Assembly: GCF_014596445.1 (NCBI RefSeq)
Contig: NZ_MECL01000158.1
Location: 1-64,000, forward strand
Reading direction: 5' to 3'
Length of the DNA stretch: 64,000 nt
DNA from: Streptomyces sp. CBMA29
Lineage (GTDB): Bacteria > Actinomycetota > Actinomycetes > Streptomycetales > Streptomycetaceae
Positions 19,796 through 28,557 of this stretch are shown here, one piece after another (within the stretch, counting starts at the first letter, position 1; each line of letters begins with the position of its first letter). The notes beneath the pieces are model-generated. The model was not told the origin of the DNA, did not search any database, and was given only the letters and a program-made list of their open reading frames with translations. The translations under genes were made by a program, and so were the position numbers.

Positions 19796-19860
19796 AGTCG
19801 CCTCTCCCGCACGTCGTGGCGACGTGCACTTCAAGGTTGGGGGAGGCGGTGACGCATCGC

Positions 19861-19877
19861 CCGGACTCTCAGTCCGG
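19861..19877 (-). terminator. Hairpin between the HAD and ATPase genes
   Basis: CCGGACT-CTC-AGTCCGG is a perfect 7-base stem. A further AGTCCGG follows at 19888-19894. The same AGTCCGG half-site recurs in the terminator at 21946-21979. It may be a terminator or a regulator site. Confidence 0.45.
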
Positions 19878-19917
19878 TTGGACCTTCAGTCCGGATCGGA
19901 GAACGCCTACATGCCTG

Positions 19918-20625
19918 TCAGGCCCTGGGAGCCGAAGTGATCCACTCGACTGTCTTCTCGGTGTCGGTGAGATCGGGCAGGACTCGCGAAGCGCCGGCGT
20001 TGCGCAGGTCCTGCTCCGTGCTTCGGCCGGTGGCAACGGCGATAACCGGCACGTTGACGGCCAGGGCCGCCTGGACATCGGCTGGAGTGTCGCCCAGCAG
20101 GACGATGTCGGCGGGCGAGACGGTGCGGCCGAAGTGCTCGGTGGCGCGTCGCATGGCGATACGTACGAGGTCAGGCCGCTCGTCCGCGTCATCTCCGTAG
20201 GCGCCGATCTCCCAGACGATGTGCTGGTCGAGGCCGAAGGTGGCCAGTTTGATCTCCGACACCGGCCGGATGTTGCCGCTCACCACCGTCTGGACGACAC
20301 CGGGTACGTCGGCGAGGCGGTCAAGAAGGGTAGCGGCTCCAGCGAGCGCGTGCCCCCGCGCGCGCAGCTCTGCCGCGTGCGCGATGTGCGCGTCCGCCAG
20401 AGCCTCGGCGAAGCGTTCGAAATCGCTCCTGCCCGTGACCAGACCGTGCAGCTTCGCGGTCTCCCGGAAGATGACGGGCTCGGTAATGCCGTCGATCTTC
20501 GCCTGCTCGCGCATCTCCAGTCCGGTCGCGCGCCGGAAAGCCTGGGCGGACAGCTCACGTCCCACTCCCCGGGTGTCCATGAGCGTGTGATCGATGTCCC
20601 ACAGCACGATCCGCTCAAAAACCAT
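19918..20625 (-). CDS. HAD-superfamily hydrolase
   Basis: A 235-residue phosphatase-like protein. Motif I is LWDIDHTLMDT (the usual DxDxT: nucleophile Asp, general acid/base Asp). Motif II is TVVSGN, and motif III/IV is DIVLLGDTPADVQAAL. A helical cap lies between motifs I and II, as in phosphoglycolate-phosphatase-like members. The start at 20625 is supported by AAGGAGG about 9 bases upstream. It is divergent from the XRE regulator gene with about 120 bases between. The substrate is unknown. Confidence 0.88.
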   Translation of the reverse strand: MVFERIVLWDIDHTLMDTRGVGRELSAQAFRRATGLEMREQAKIDGITEPVIFRETAKLHGLVTGRSDFERFAEALADAHIAHAAELRARGHALAGAATLLDRLADVPGVVQTVVSGNIRPVSEIKLATFGLDQHIVWEIGAYGDDADERPDLVRIAMRRATEHFGRTVSPADIVLLGDTPADVQAALAVNVPVIAVATGRSTEQDLRNAGASRVLPDLTDTEKTVEWITSAPRA

Positions 20626-20746
20626 CTGCACAAACCTCCTTGAGGCCCCGCCTCCGTTGGTCACGCGATCATGGCGAGCCGCGTACGCCCAGACCTTACG
20701 GGTCTACCCTCGGTACACCGCACCACGGAGCGAAGGAGCGGCCACC

Positions 20747-21943
20747 GTGGAATCAGATCGACTCATCGGGCAGCGCATCCGCGAGCACCGCGACAGACAG
20801 GGCCGGAATCAGAGCGTCGTGGCCGGCCTGTGCGGAATCAGCGAGGACTATCTGTCCCGAATCGAGCGGGGCAAGAAGACGCCCACGCTGCCGGTCCTGA
20901 TGGCCATCTCCCGTGAGTTGCGTGTTCCCGTAGCCGTTCTCCTTGGTGATACTTCGGCTCCTGAGACGACCTCACATGAGTCTTTCATCGAACAGGACGT
21001 CGCTCAGGCTCTGCTGGGGTACGCAGACGGCCACAACCGACCGTTGCTGTCGCCCAGCGCGTTACGCAAGGCGGTAGAGGGCGCCTGGCGCACCTGGCAG
21101 ACGAGCAAGACGCGGTTCACCGACGCCTCTGCCGTGCTGCCCTGTCTGATCACCGACGTGGAGAACGCGGTCCGTTTCCACCGGACGGGCACGGACATTG
21201 AAGCGAAGCGCGAAGTTCTGCGGTGCGCCGCGGATCTCTACTTCCTTCTCCGGTCCTACTGCCGCCGTACTGGTCGCGGTGACCTCTCGTTGATGGTGGC
21301 CGATCGCGGCATGCGGGCCGCGGAGGACGCCGACGATCCCCTACGAATTGCAGCCGCCCAATGGAACTTGGGTCACATATTGCTGGGCACCGATGAGCCG
21401 GAAGCCGCCGCAGAGGTGGCAGCGCGCGGCATCGAACGACTTGTCAGGACCCCACAAGCGAATACTGCCGCGATGGTCGGCGCTCTTCACCTCGTGGCCG
21501 TTGTCGCAGACTGCCGGCGCAAGAACTTCTGGGCCGCTCGCGACAGGCTTCGCGAGCAGGCGGCACCGCAGGGTGAACGCGTAGGCGACGGCAACGTCCT
21601 CCACACCGTTTTCGGCCCGACGAATGTGGCGCTGCACGCGGTCTCCCTCGACATGGAGGCAGGTGAATCAAGCGCCGCCCTAAATCTGGCCGACAGCATC
21701 GACACCAACGGCCTCCCCCTGGAACGCCAGTTCACCTTCCAGCTTGAGGTCGCCCGTTGTTGGGACCTCCGCAAGGAAGACGCCGCCGTGCTGGTGCACC
21801 TGCTGGACCTCGAAGAGTTGGCGCCGGAGGATCTCGCGCGAAGCCCGCTGGCCAGGCAGATGATCACCGATCTACGCAAGTGCGTCCGGGCGACCTACCG
21901 GAAGCAGGTTGTCGGACTCGCCGAGCGGGTCGGGGTTCACTGA
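20747..21943 (+). CDS. XRE-family transcriptional regulator with helical repeat domain
   Basis: A 398-residue protein. Residues about 8-65 form an XRE helix-turn-helix (IGQRIREHRDRQGRNQSVVA, CGISEDYLSRIERGKKTPTL). The long C-terminal region is helical with TPR-like repeats (AAQWNLGHILLGTDEPEAAA, then FQLEVARCWDLRKEDAAVLV), a layout used for peptide or small-ligand sensing. GTG 20747 follows GAAGGAG by 8 bases. It lies directly upstream of the lanthipeptide locus on the same strand and is a candidate regulator for it, from position only. Confidence 0.85.
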   Translation: MESDRLIGQRIREHRDRQGRNQSVVAGLCGISEDYLSRIERGKKTPTLPVLMAISRELRVPVAVLLGDTSAPETTSHESFIEQDVAQALLGYADGHNRPLLSPSALRKAVEGAWRTWQTSKTRFTDASAVLPCLITDVENAVRFHRTGTDIEAKREVLRCAADLYFLLRSYCRRTGRGDLSLMVADRGMRAAEDADDPLRIAAAQWNLGHILLGTDEPEAAAEVAARGIERLVRTPQANTAAMVGALHLVAVVADCRRKNFWAARDRLREQAAPQGERVGDGNVLHTVFGPTNVALHAVSLDMEAGESSAALNLADSIDTNGLPLERQFTFQLEVARCWDLRKEDAAVLVHLLDLEELAPEDLARSPLARQMITDLRKCVRATYRKQVVGLAERVGVH

Positions 21944-21945
21944 CT

Positions 21946-21979
21946 CCGGACTGCTGGTCCACCCGGACCAGCAGTCCGG
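21946..21979 (+). terminator. Strong hairpin terminator after the XRE gene
   Basis: A perfect 15-base stem (CCGGACTGCTGGTCC with GGACCAGCAGTCCGG, loop ACCC) begins 2 bases after the XRE stop codon. It insulates the regulator from the lanthipeptide genes. From there to 22250 I see no gene; the promoter for the downstream locus should lie within this stretch. Confidence 0.85.
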
Positions 21980-22250
21980 GTTGAGCCTCTGACCCGGCCC
22001 TAGCATCCATGGCACGTCGTTGTGGACGCAGCGGGAAGGGCGACAACCATGCGTAAGAATAGCCCGATTGCACGAGCAGTCGGGTTATCCGAGCAACTCA
22101 AATTCGCGACCGGCACATTCTTTTGAGTGGACTGCTGTCCAACGTGGCGTTTCCGGCGCATGGCACCCACACAACCAGGTGCCCCGAAAACGAAATACCT
22201 TGCTCGTACTTACGGAGACAATCATCAACCAGGTTCGCAACTCTACAGTC

Positions 22251-22739
22251 ATGACCGCCGACGACAACGGTCGTCGGCAGCCCGCGCCCTGGAGTACGCC
22301 GGGAATATGGACGATCACCACGGTCAACGGCTTTGCGGCATCGGGCTATTTACCCGATTGGGCTGAGGACGATCCCAGCGAGGTCGACGTTCCCATGGAC
22401 GCGCTCTCGATGCGGCTCACGGAGATCGGCCACCGCGTCCTGTACGACGGCCAAATGGTGAACATCGCGACCATGCCGTCTGCACAAGAGGTTGAGGAGG
22501 AGGCCGTCTTCGAAGCCGCCATCGACTGCAACCCATATAGTCCGGACCCCGTCCAGCGCGAACCGGTCGTCAACATCCACGTCGTTCCCGGACGGTGGAT
22601 TCCCGGCCTCGATCCCGCGGGCGTTGCTGCTGTAGCTGCGAAGCTCCACGCTCAAGCCGACCTCCTCACTGCCGTGGTGCGCCCCGCACTCATCGCCGCC
22701 CGTGAGGACTGGGCCGCTCACCATCCCGGCAGGAGCTGA
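22251..22739 (+). CDS. Hypothetical protein, DUF6907-like
   Basis: A 162-residue acidic protein. The C-terminal part (EPVVNIHVVPGRWIPGLDPA, then VAAVAAKLHAQADLL) resembles the DUF6907 proteins of Streptomyces accessory regions. The N-terminus (TPGIWTITTVNGFAASGYLP) is not recognised. ATG 22251 is the first methionine before the conserved part; its ribosome-binding site is weak, so the start is uncertain. It ends 44 bases before the methyltransferase gene and may belong to the same transcript. Function is unknown. Confidence 0.6.
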   Translation: MTADDNGRRQPAPWSTPGIWTITTVNGFAASGYLPDWAEDDPSEVDVPMDALSMRLTEIGHRVLYDGQMVNIATMPSAQEVEEEAVFEAAIDCNPYSPDPVQREPVVNIHVVPGRWIPGLDPAGVAAVAAKLHAQADLLTAVVRPALIAAREDWAAHHPGRS

Positions 22740-22783
22740 GCGCCTTGCCGAAGCCCACGGTCACACCGAGAGGAAATCCCCGT

Positions 22784-24031
22784 ATGGACGGCGTTCCCGC
22801 CATGACGCCCAAGATCGACCATGCCCCCGAGGCGGAGCAGCGATTGCGCGAGGCGTTGGTGCAGCAGCTCGTCGAGCTCGGTGCGGCGCGCAGCCCGAGG
22901 GTGATGGATGCCTTCCGCATCGTCCGTCGGCACTTGGCCACCCCGGATGCGGACATGGCCAGGACGTACCAGGCTGAAGTCGCGACGGTGACCAAGACGG
23001 ACGAGTACGGAGTGGACGTCAGCTCGGTGTCCGCTCCGCGCGTCCAGGCCATGCAGATCGAGCAGGCCGATATCGAACCGGGCATGACCGTGCTGGAGAT
23101 CGGCTCCGGCGGTCCGAACGCGGCCTATCTCGCGGAGATGGTCGGTGAGAGCGGCCGGGTCGTCACCATGGACATCGATCCGGAGGTGACGGACCGTGCC
23201 ACGGCGTTCCTGAAGGCCACCGGCTACCGGAACGTCAGCGTCGTCACTGCGGATGCGGAGCACGGAGCGCCGGACCACGCACCGTTCGACCGGATCGTCG
23301 TCACCGTCCAGGCCGCGGACGTCCCGTCGGCCTGGATCCAGCAGCTCCGTGAGGGCGGACGCCTCGTCGTACCGCTACGGATGCGTGGCATGACGCGCAC
23401 GGTCGCTTTCGTACGCCACGGCGACCACCTCGTCAGCGATGGATTCGAGCTGTGCGGATTCGTACCCATGCAGGGCGTCGGAGAGAACCGGGTCCGCTTG
23501 GCGGTTCTTCATGACGAGCAAGGCGAAGAGATCGGTCTGCGCCTGGACGGGCACCCCGAGCCGGACACCGCCGCTCTCGCCAAAGCCCTGGCGGCGCCGC
23601 GGACCACCGAGTGGTCGGGGGTGACGCTGGCCGGTGACGAGTCCAACGAACACCTGGACCTGTGGCTGACGACCGCGCTCGACAACCTCCCGCTGCTGGC
23701 CGCGAAGCCTGAGGCGCGTGCGCGCGGCCTCGTCGCTTCGGCCTCGCCTCTCGGGATCCCGACGCTTGTCGACGGCGGCAGTTTCGCCTATCGAACGGTG
23801 CGCGCCACCGACGTCGAGGACCGCTACGAGTTGGGCGCGGTCGGGCACGGGCCACAGGGTCGGCAGCTCGCCGAGCGCCTCGTCGAGGAGATCCGCGTCT
23901 GGGACCGGGACCACCGTAGCGACCGGGCGCAGATCGAGGTCTACCCGGCGGGCACGCCGGACGACCGGCTTCCCGCCGGCGGTCGCCGCGTCGAGCGGCG
24001 GCACTCGCGGGTCACGATCACCTGGCCGTAG
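22784..24031 (+). CDS. Protein-L-isoaspartate O-methyltransferase-like enzyme, FxLD system
   Basis: A 415-residue SAM-dependent enzyme. The N-terminal 200 or so residues match protein-L-isoaspartate methyltransferases, with motif I VLEIGSGGPNAAYLAEMVGE and a downstream FDRIVVTVQAADVPSAWIQQ. A C-terminal extension of about 180 residues, not present in the repair enzyme, is the pattern of the FxLD-system methyltransferase family. Related lanthipeptide- and graspetide-linked enzymes methylate Asp and lead to aspartimide or isoaspartate in the peptide, so the substrate is probably an Asp in the downstream precursor. ATG 22784 follows GAGAGGA at a good distance. The precursor gene begins 55 bases after its stop. 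Confidence 0.85.
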   Translation: MDGVPAMTPKIDHAPEAEQRLREALVQQLVELGAARSPRVMDAFRIVRRHLATPDADMARTYQAEVATVTKTDEYGVDVSSVSAPRVQAMQIEQADIEPGMTVLEIGSGGPNAAYLAEMVGESGRVVTMDIDPEVTDRATAFLKATGYRNVSVVTADAEHGAPDHAPFDRIVVTVQAADVPSAWIQQLREGGRLVVPLRMRGMTRTVAFVRHGDHLVSDGFELCGFVPMQGVGENRVRLAVLHDEQGEEIGLRLDGHPEPDTAALAKALAAPRTTEWSGVTLAGDESNEHLDLWLTTALDNLPLLAAKPEARARGLVASASPLGIPTLVDGGSFAYRTVRATDVEDRYELGAVGHGPQGRQLAERLVEEIRVWDRDHRSDRAQIEVYPAGTPDDRLPAGGRRVERRHSRVTITWP

Positions 24032-24086
24032 CCAACCGGGCAACGGCAGGGCAGCACATCCCTACAACCTCATTGAGGAGAGCGAG

Positions 24087-24287
24087 ATGGCAGCGCAGAT
24101 CACTCACACGTCCGGCACCGTCCTCAAGGCGGCGACCGATTTCCGCGCGGACGGCGGGGACTTCGACTTGAACATCGAGACGATCGACTCGGCTCCGGTC
24201 CTCGGCTGGTTGTTGAACGACACCAGCGACAACTGCACGTCCACGTGCAACTCGGCGTGCTCGAACAGCACCTGTATCGGCGGCTGA
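24087..24287 (+). CDS. FxLD-type lanthipeptide precursor
   Basis: A 66-residue precursor starting at ATG 24087 after a GAGGAG box. The leader carries the family motif region as FDLN (residues 26-29; the usual Asp is Asn here), followed by IETIDSAP. The C-terminal core region from about Gly40 reads GWLLNDTSDNCTSTC, then NSACSNSTCIGG, with 4 Cys and 9 Ser/Thr, suited to lanthionine formation. Asp45 and Asp48 lie at the start of this region and are candidate targets for the neighbouring methyltransferase. The gene sits between the methyltransferase and LanB genes. Confidence 0.9.
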   Translation: MAAQITHTSGTVLKAATDFRADGGDFDLNIETIDSAPVLGWLLNDTSDNCTSTCNSACSNSTCIGG

Positions 24288-24395
24288 TCCGGCCGAAGGC
24301 CAACCCCGCGGTTGACAAAGCATCGGGGCGAGCGAGCCCGAGATCGGCTCCCTCGCCCCCGGACCCCCGGGAGCCCGCGATCGGAAGGAGCACGG

Positions 24396-27300
24396 ATGTA
24401 TCAACAGATTGACGCGGGCATGATCAGAATGTCGGTCTTTCCGCTCACCTCGACGACGCCTTCCTGGCCCGGCGAGAGCGCCACCCTCGAACAGATTCGT
24501 ACGTGGCTGAAGGAAGTATGGGCGGACGTCCCTCGCGCGGAGGCGATCGGCCACGCGGCGCCGCTCCTCACGAGCGCGGTTCGCACGGCGATCGACGGCA
24601 CGGCACGCCCTGCGCGCCTGCGGCGGACCGGGCGGGCAGCGGCCCGCTATCTGGTGAGAATGCGGTACCGAGCCACCCCTTTCGGACTCTTCGCCGGCTC
24701 GACCACCGTGTCCTTCGGCCAGGAGGCACATGTTCATCGGGGCAGTCGTCACCGCGCCTACGCCTGCGCCGACGCCACCTGGCTGCACGAGATCACCGCA
24801 GCCCTGGAGCACGACCCGGCCGTGCTACCGCGTCTCACGGTCGTGACCGACCCGACCTGCACCGTGCGCGGGGCCCGGATCGTCGTCGCGCACCAACCCG
24901 GTACGGACGGGCCGACCGACACCAGCCTGCGGCGGACTCGCGCTGCCGAGACGGCGCTCGGGATCGCCCGCTCCCCCGTCCAGGTCCGCGACCTGGTCGA
25001 CAAGCTCCACGCGGGCTACCCCGATACGCCGAAACCGGTCGTCCAGGAAATGGTGCGCGACCTCGTCTCGCACCGGGTACTGCTGACCGGTCTCCAACCG
25101 CCGATGACGTGTACGGACACGCTGGGCCACCTGATCGCGCGTCTCGACGAGGCCGGTGCTACGACGAGGACTGCTCAACTCCGCCCGATCCAGCGGCTTC
25201 TGCACCTGCACGACCACGCGTCCACCGAGGACCAGCCGCGCCTGCGGGCGGAGGCAGCCGAAGCGATGACCGCGATCACCCGCGGCACCGCGAGCCCGCT
25301 CATGGTCAATGTCCGCCCGGACTGCGACGTCGTCCTGCCGGATGAGGTCGCCCGCGAGGCGGAGCGCGCCTTGGCGGTGATGGCCCGCATCACGCCGTAT
25401 CCACAAGGCTCTCCCGCGTGGAGCGACTATCGGGCGCGGTTCCTGGAGCGCTACAGCATGGGCAGCGTCGTTCCTGTACGTGAACTGACCGACCCCGACA
25501 CCGGGTTGGGCTTCCCCGTCGGCTTCCGGGGCACCGTGCTGCCCCGCCCCGTACTCGCGACGACACCGCGCGACGAACATCTCCTCGCGCTCGCCCAGGA
25601 CGCCGCGCTCACCGACAAGCGCGAGATCGTTCTCACCGACGGGGACATGGAAGCCCTGTCCCTCGGCGAACCCGCCCAAGTCCCCGCTCACGTCGAGTTG
25701 TGCTTCAGCGTGCTCGCACTGTCCGCCCGCGCGTTGACCGAGGGCCGCTTCAACCTCTCCACCGTCGGCCTGTCGCTGGCCGCCGGTACCCTGACCGGCC
25801 GTTTCCTGCCCATGCTGGAACCCGCCGAACTCGCCCAGGTGGCGGCCGGTTATACCGCGCTGCCGACGCTGACCGACGGCGCGGTGCGGACACAGATCTC
25901 CGCACCGCCGCTGAAACGCCAGACGCACAACGTCGGCCGCGCGCCCCTCCTCGCACCCGAGGCGCTGTCCGTCGGGGAGCACAACCCGGACGCCACGCTC
26001 GGCCTTGACGACCTGGGGGTCACCGCCGATTCCGCACAGCTCTACCTCGTCTCCCTCTTGTCCGGGCGGATCATCGAACCGACCGTGATGAACGCCGTCG
26101 AGCTGAGCACCGCGACCCATCCCCTGGTGCGCTTCCTCTCCGAGCTGCACCGTTCCCACGCCGCGATCCTCATCCCCTTCGCCTGGGGCGCTGCGGCCCG
26201 ACTCCCGTTCCTACCGGAAGTCCGCTACGGCCGCACCATCCTGTCCGGCGCCTGCTGGCGGCTGCACGCCCGCGACGTGACCGAGCCACGGGAATGGACG
26301 AAGCACTTCACCAACTGGCGTATTCGATATGGCGTCCCCCGCACTGTGACCGTCGGTTCCGACGACAAGCAGCTCCGCCTCGACCTCGACCTCGCCGCCG
26401 ATCGTGACCTCCTGCGAGCCGAGGTCGACCGTCATGGCACCGTCGTTCTCCACGAAGCGCCGGAGGAGAGCGCCTTCGGTTGGATCGGTCACGCACACGA
26501 AGTGACCGTGCCGTTCGCCGCCAACCAGCAACCCGTGCCACACCCGACTCGCGGTGCCACGTATGTACGCGAGGCCGCGCGGATACCGGGCTCCACGGAC
26601 TGGGCCTATCTGAAGGTCTACGGCAGCGAGGCACGCGTCCCGGATGTGCTGACGGCCCATCTACCCCGGCTGCTGGCCGAGTTGGAGAACATCACGGAGT
26701 CGTGGTTCATCCGCTACGCGGACCCCGACGCGCACCTACGGGTCCGGCTTCGCCTGGCCGCGACCGACGCGTTCGGCCCGGTTACACGAGAGGTGGCCGC
26801 GTGGGCGGCTGAGCTGAGCGAAGAGGGTCTGATCCACCGTGTCCAATGGGACACCGACCAACCCGAGACCGGCCGCTACGGCACCGGCGCCGCGCTCGCC
26901 GCCGCGGAGACGTACTTCGCCGCCGATTCAACCGCCGCCCTGGCGCAGATGCGGCTCGCCGTACCGGCCGACCTGCGTCCCGGCGTCACTGCGGCGTCGT
27001 TCGTGGACATCGCCAGCGGCCTTCTCGGCTCGCGGTCAGCCGGGCGTGACTGGCTGATACGGCACCTGCCACGCAGCGACGCCGCGCCGGCTCCTCGCCC
27101 CGCGCAGGCTCTCGCTCTGCGACTGACCGATAGCGACGGCCCGAGGGCGGTCCTGGGTGGTCTCGCCGGAGGCGATGCCGTGGGGAGTACCTGGACGGAG
27201 CGGCGCGAGGCCCTCGCCCGCTATCGCCAGGCACTCGACGCTCAGGGAATCACCCCCTCCACCGTCCTGCCGTCCCTGCTCCACATGCACCACAACCGCG

Positions 27301-27398
27301 TCGCAGGCATCGACCTCGACGCCGAGGCCACCTGCCGCCGCACGGCCCGCGCCGCAGCTCTGTCCTGGATCACTCGTTCCCAAGGAGTACCTCGGTGA
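24396..27398 (+). CDS. lanB: Lantibiotic dehydratase, full-length LanB
   Basis: A 1000-residue LanB. The N-terminal part is the tRNA-Glu-dependent glutamylation domain (YLVRMRYRATPFGLFAGSTT is its hallmark, then VHRGSRHRAYACADATWLHE). The C-terminal 250 or so residues are the SpaB_C / thiopeptide-type elimination domain (STDWAYLKVYGSEARVPDVL, ESWFIRYADPDAHLRVRL). Together these should dehydrate Ser and Thr of the precursor. ATG 24396 has GGAAGGAG 6 bases upstream. The LanC start codon overlaps its end. Confidence 0.93.
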   Translation: MYQQIDAGMIRMSVFPLTSTTPSWPGESATLEQIRTWLKEVWADVPRAEAIGHAAPLLTSAVRTAIDGTARPARLRRTGRAAARYLVRMRYRATPFGLFAGSTTVSFGQEAHVHRGSRHRAYACADATWLHEITAALEHDPAVLPRLTVVTDPTCTVRGARIVVAHQPGTDGPTDTSLRRTRAAETALGIARSPVQVRDLVDKLHAGYPDTPKPVVQEMVRDLVSHRVLLTGLQPPMTCTDTLGHLIARLDEAGATTRTAQLRPIQRLLHLHDHASTEDQPRLRAEAAEAMTAITRGTASPLMVNVRPDCDVVLPDEVAREAERALAVMARITPYPQGSPAWSDYRARFLERYSMGSVVPVRELTDPDTGLGFPVGFRGTVLPRPVLATTPRDEHLLALAQDAALTDKREIVLTDGDMEALSLGEPAQVPAHVELCFSVLALSARALTEGRFNLSTVGLSLAAGTLTGRFLPMLEPAELAQVAAGYTALPTLTDGAVRTQISAPPLKRQTHNVGRAPLLAPEALSVGEHNPDATLGLDDLGVTADSAQLYLVSLLSGRIIEPTVMNAVELSTATHPLVRFLSELHRSHAAILIPFAWGAAARLPFLPEVRYGRTILSGACWRLHARDVTEPREWTKHFTNWRIRYGVPRTVTVGSDDKQLRLDLDLAADRDLLRAEVDRHGTVVLHEAPEESAFGWIGHAHEVTVPFAANQQPVPHPTRGATYVREAARIPGSTDWAYLKVYGSEARVPDVLTAHLPRLLAELENITESWFIRYADPDAHLRVRLRLAATDAFGPVTREVAAWAAELSEEGLIHRVQWDTDQPETGRYGTGAALAAAETYFAADSTAALAQMRLAVPADLRPGVTAASFVDIASGLLGSRSAGRDWLIRHLPRSDAAPAPRPAQALALRLTDSDGPRAVLGGLAGGDAVGSTWTERREALARYRQALDAQGITPSTVLPSLLHMHHNRVAGIDLDAEATCRRTARAAALSWITRSQGVPR

Positions 27399-28546
27399 CC
27401 ACCGCCCCGTCCGGCACCGACGCCTCGCTGTCTGCTCGGCAGTCCTTCGCACACGGTCCCCTCGGTACCGCCTTGCTGGCCGTCGAGCGGGCACGCCGCG
27501 GTACCGGCGACTGGCACGACGTGCACCGCGTACTTGGCGAGATCGGCCCGCTGATGGGCGGACCTGACGCAAACCTCTTCCTCGGCGCCCCGGCAATGGC
27601 CTTCGTCCTCCACCTCGCCGCCGACGGCACGAACCGATACGGCGGCGCACGGCGCACCCTCGACGGCATCGTGACCACCCACACGCATCAGCGCCTGGCC
27701 GCGGCACACGCCCGTATCGACGCCGGACGGTCCCCGTCGTTCGCGGAGTACGACCTGTTCCGCGGGCTGACGGGCATCGGCGCCCTGCTCTTGCTCCGGT
27801 CGCCCAACAGCCCCGAACTCAATAGCGTCCTGGAGTACCTCGTACGCCTCACCGAGCCCGTCGTCGACTCCGCCAGCGGCGAGTCCCGGCCCGGCTGGTG
27901 GGTCGCACACGCCCCGGCCAGCGACCCGACGGCCACCCCCGGCGGACACGCGAACGCGGGCATGGCGCACGGCATTACCGGCCCCCTTGCTCTCCTCGCC
28001 CTGGCCAAACGCGCGGGCGTCACCGTGGCCGGGCACGACGGCGCCATGGTCCGGATCTGCCGGTGGCTCGACCGGATTCGCCAGAGCGACCACGGTGGTC
28101 TTCGCTGGCCGCGATGGATCAGTGCCAGTGGGCCCGCTCCAGCTCTCCCGTGTACGCCGTCGTGGTGCTACGGAACTCCAGGACTCGTTCGCGCACAGCA
28201 ACTCGCGGCCATCGCTCTTGGCGACAATGATCGCAAACGGATGGCTGAACGGGCGCTGCTCCGCTGTCTGACCAATCCGTCCGAACTCTCCAGGGTCGCC
28301 GACCGCGGTCTGTGTCACGGCGTCGGCGGCGTCCTCCGGACCGTCCAGCGTGTCGCAGAGGACGCCGACGACCCGACTGCTTTCGCCCGCCACCTCGGCC
28401 CCCTCGCCGTCCGGTTCCTGATGGCCGAGACTCCGCAGGAAGGCGGATTCCTGGTCGGAAGAGCCGGAGCCGTCCTCGGCTTCCAGGACGCCGAATGCGG
28501 CGCCGCGCCCCAGGGTCGGTGGGACGCCTGCCTCCTCCTGGCCTGA
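27395..28546 (+). CDS. lanC: Lanthionine synthetase C-like cyclase
   Basis: A 383-residue LanC-family protein that should add Cys thiols to dehydrated residues. The zinc ligands expected of LanC are present: Cys in PSWCYGTPG and the Cys-His pair in RGLCHGVGG. The conserved block GGHANAGMAHGITGPLALLA lies before them. GTG 27395 overlaps the LanB stop by 4 bases (GTGA), implying translational coupling. Confidence 0.92.
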   Translation: MTTAPSGTDASLSARQSFAHGPLGTALLAVERARRGTGDWHDVHRVLGEIGPLMGGPDANLFLGAPAMAFVLHLAADGTNRYGGARRTLDGIVTTHTHQRLAAAHARIDAGRSPSFAEYDLFRGLTGIGALLLLRSPNSPELNSVLEYLVRLTEPVVDSASGESRPGWWVAHAPASDPTATPGGHANAGMAHGITGPLALLALAKRAGVTVAGHDGAMVRICRWLDRIRQSDHGGLRWPRWISASGPAPALPCTPSWCYGTPGLVRAQQLAAIALGDNDRKRMAERALLRCLTNPSELSRVADRGLCHGVGGVLRTVQRVAEDADDPTAFARHLGPLAVRFLMAETPQEGGFLVGRAGAVLGFQDAECGAAPQGRWDACLLLA

Positions 28547-28557
28547 GAGGAAGCAGC

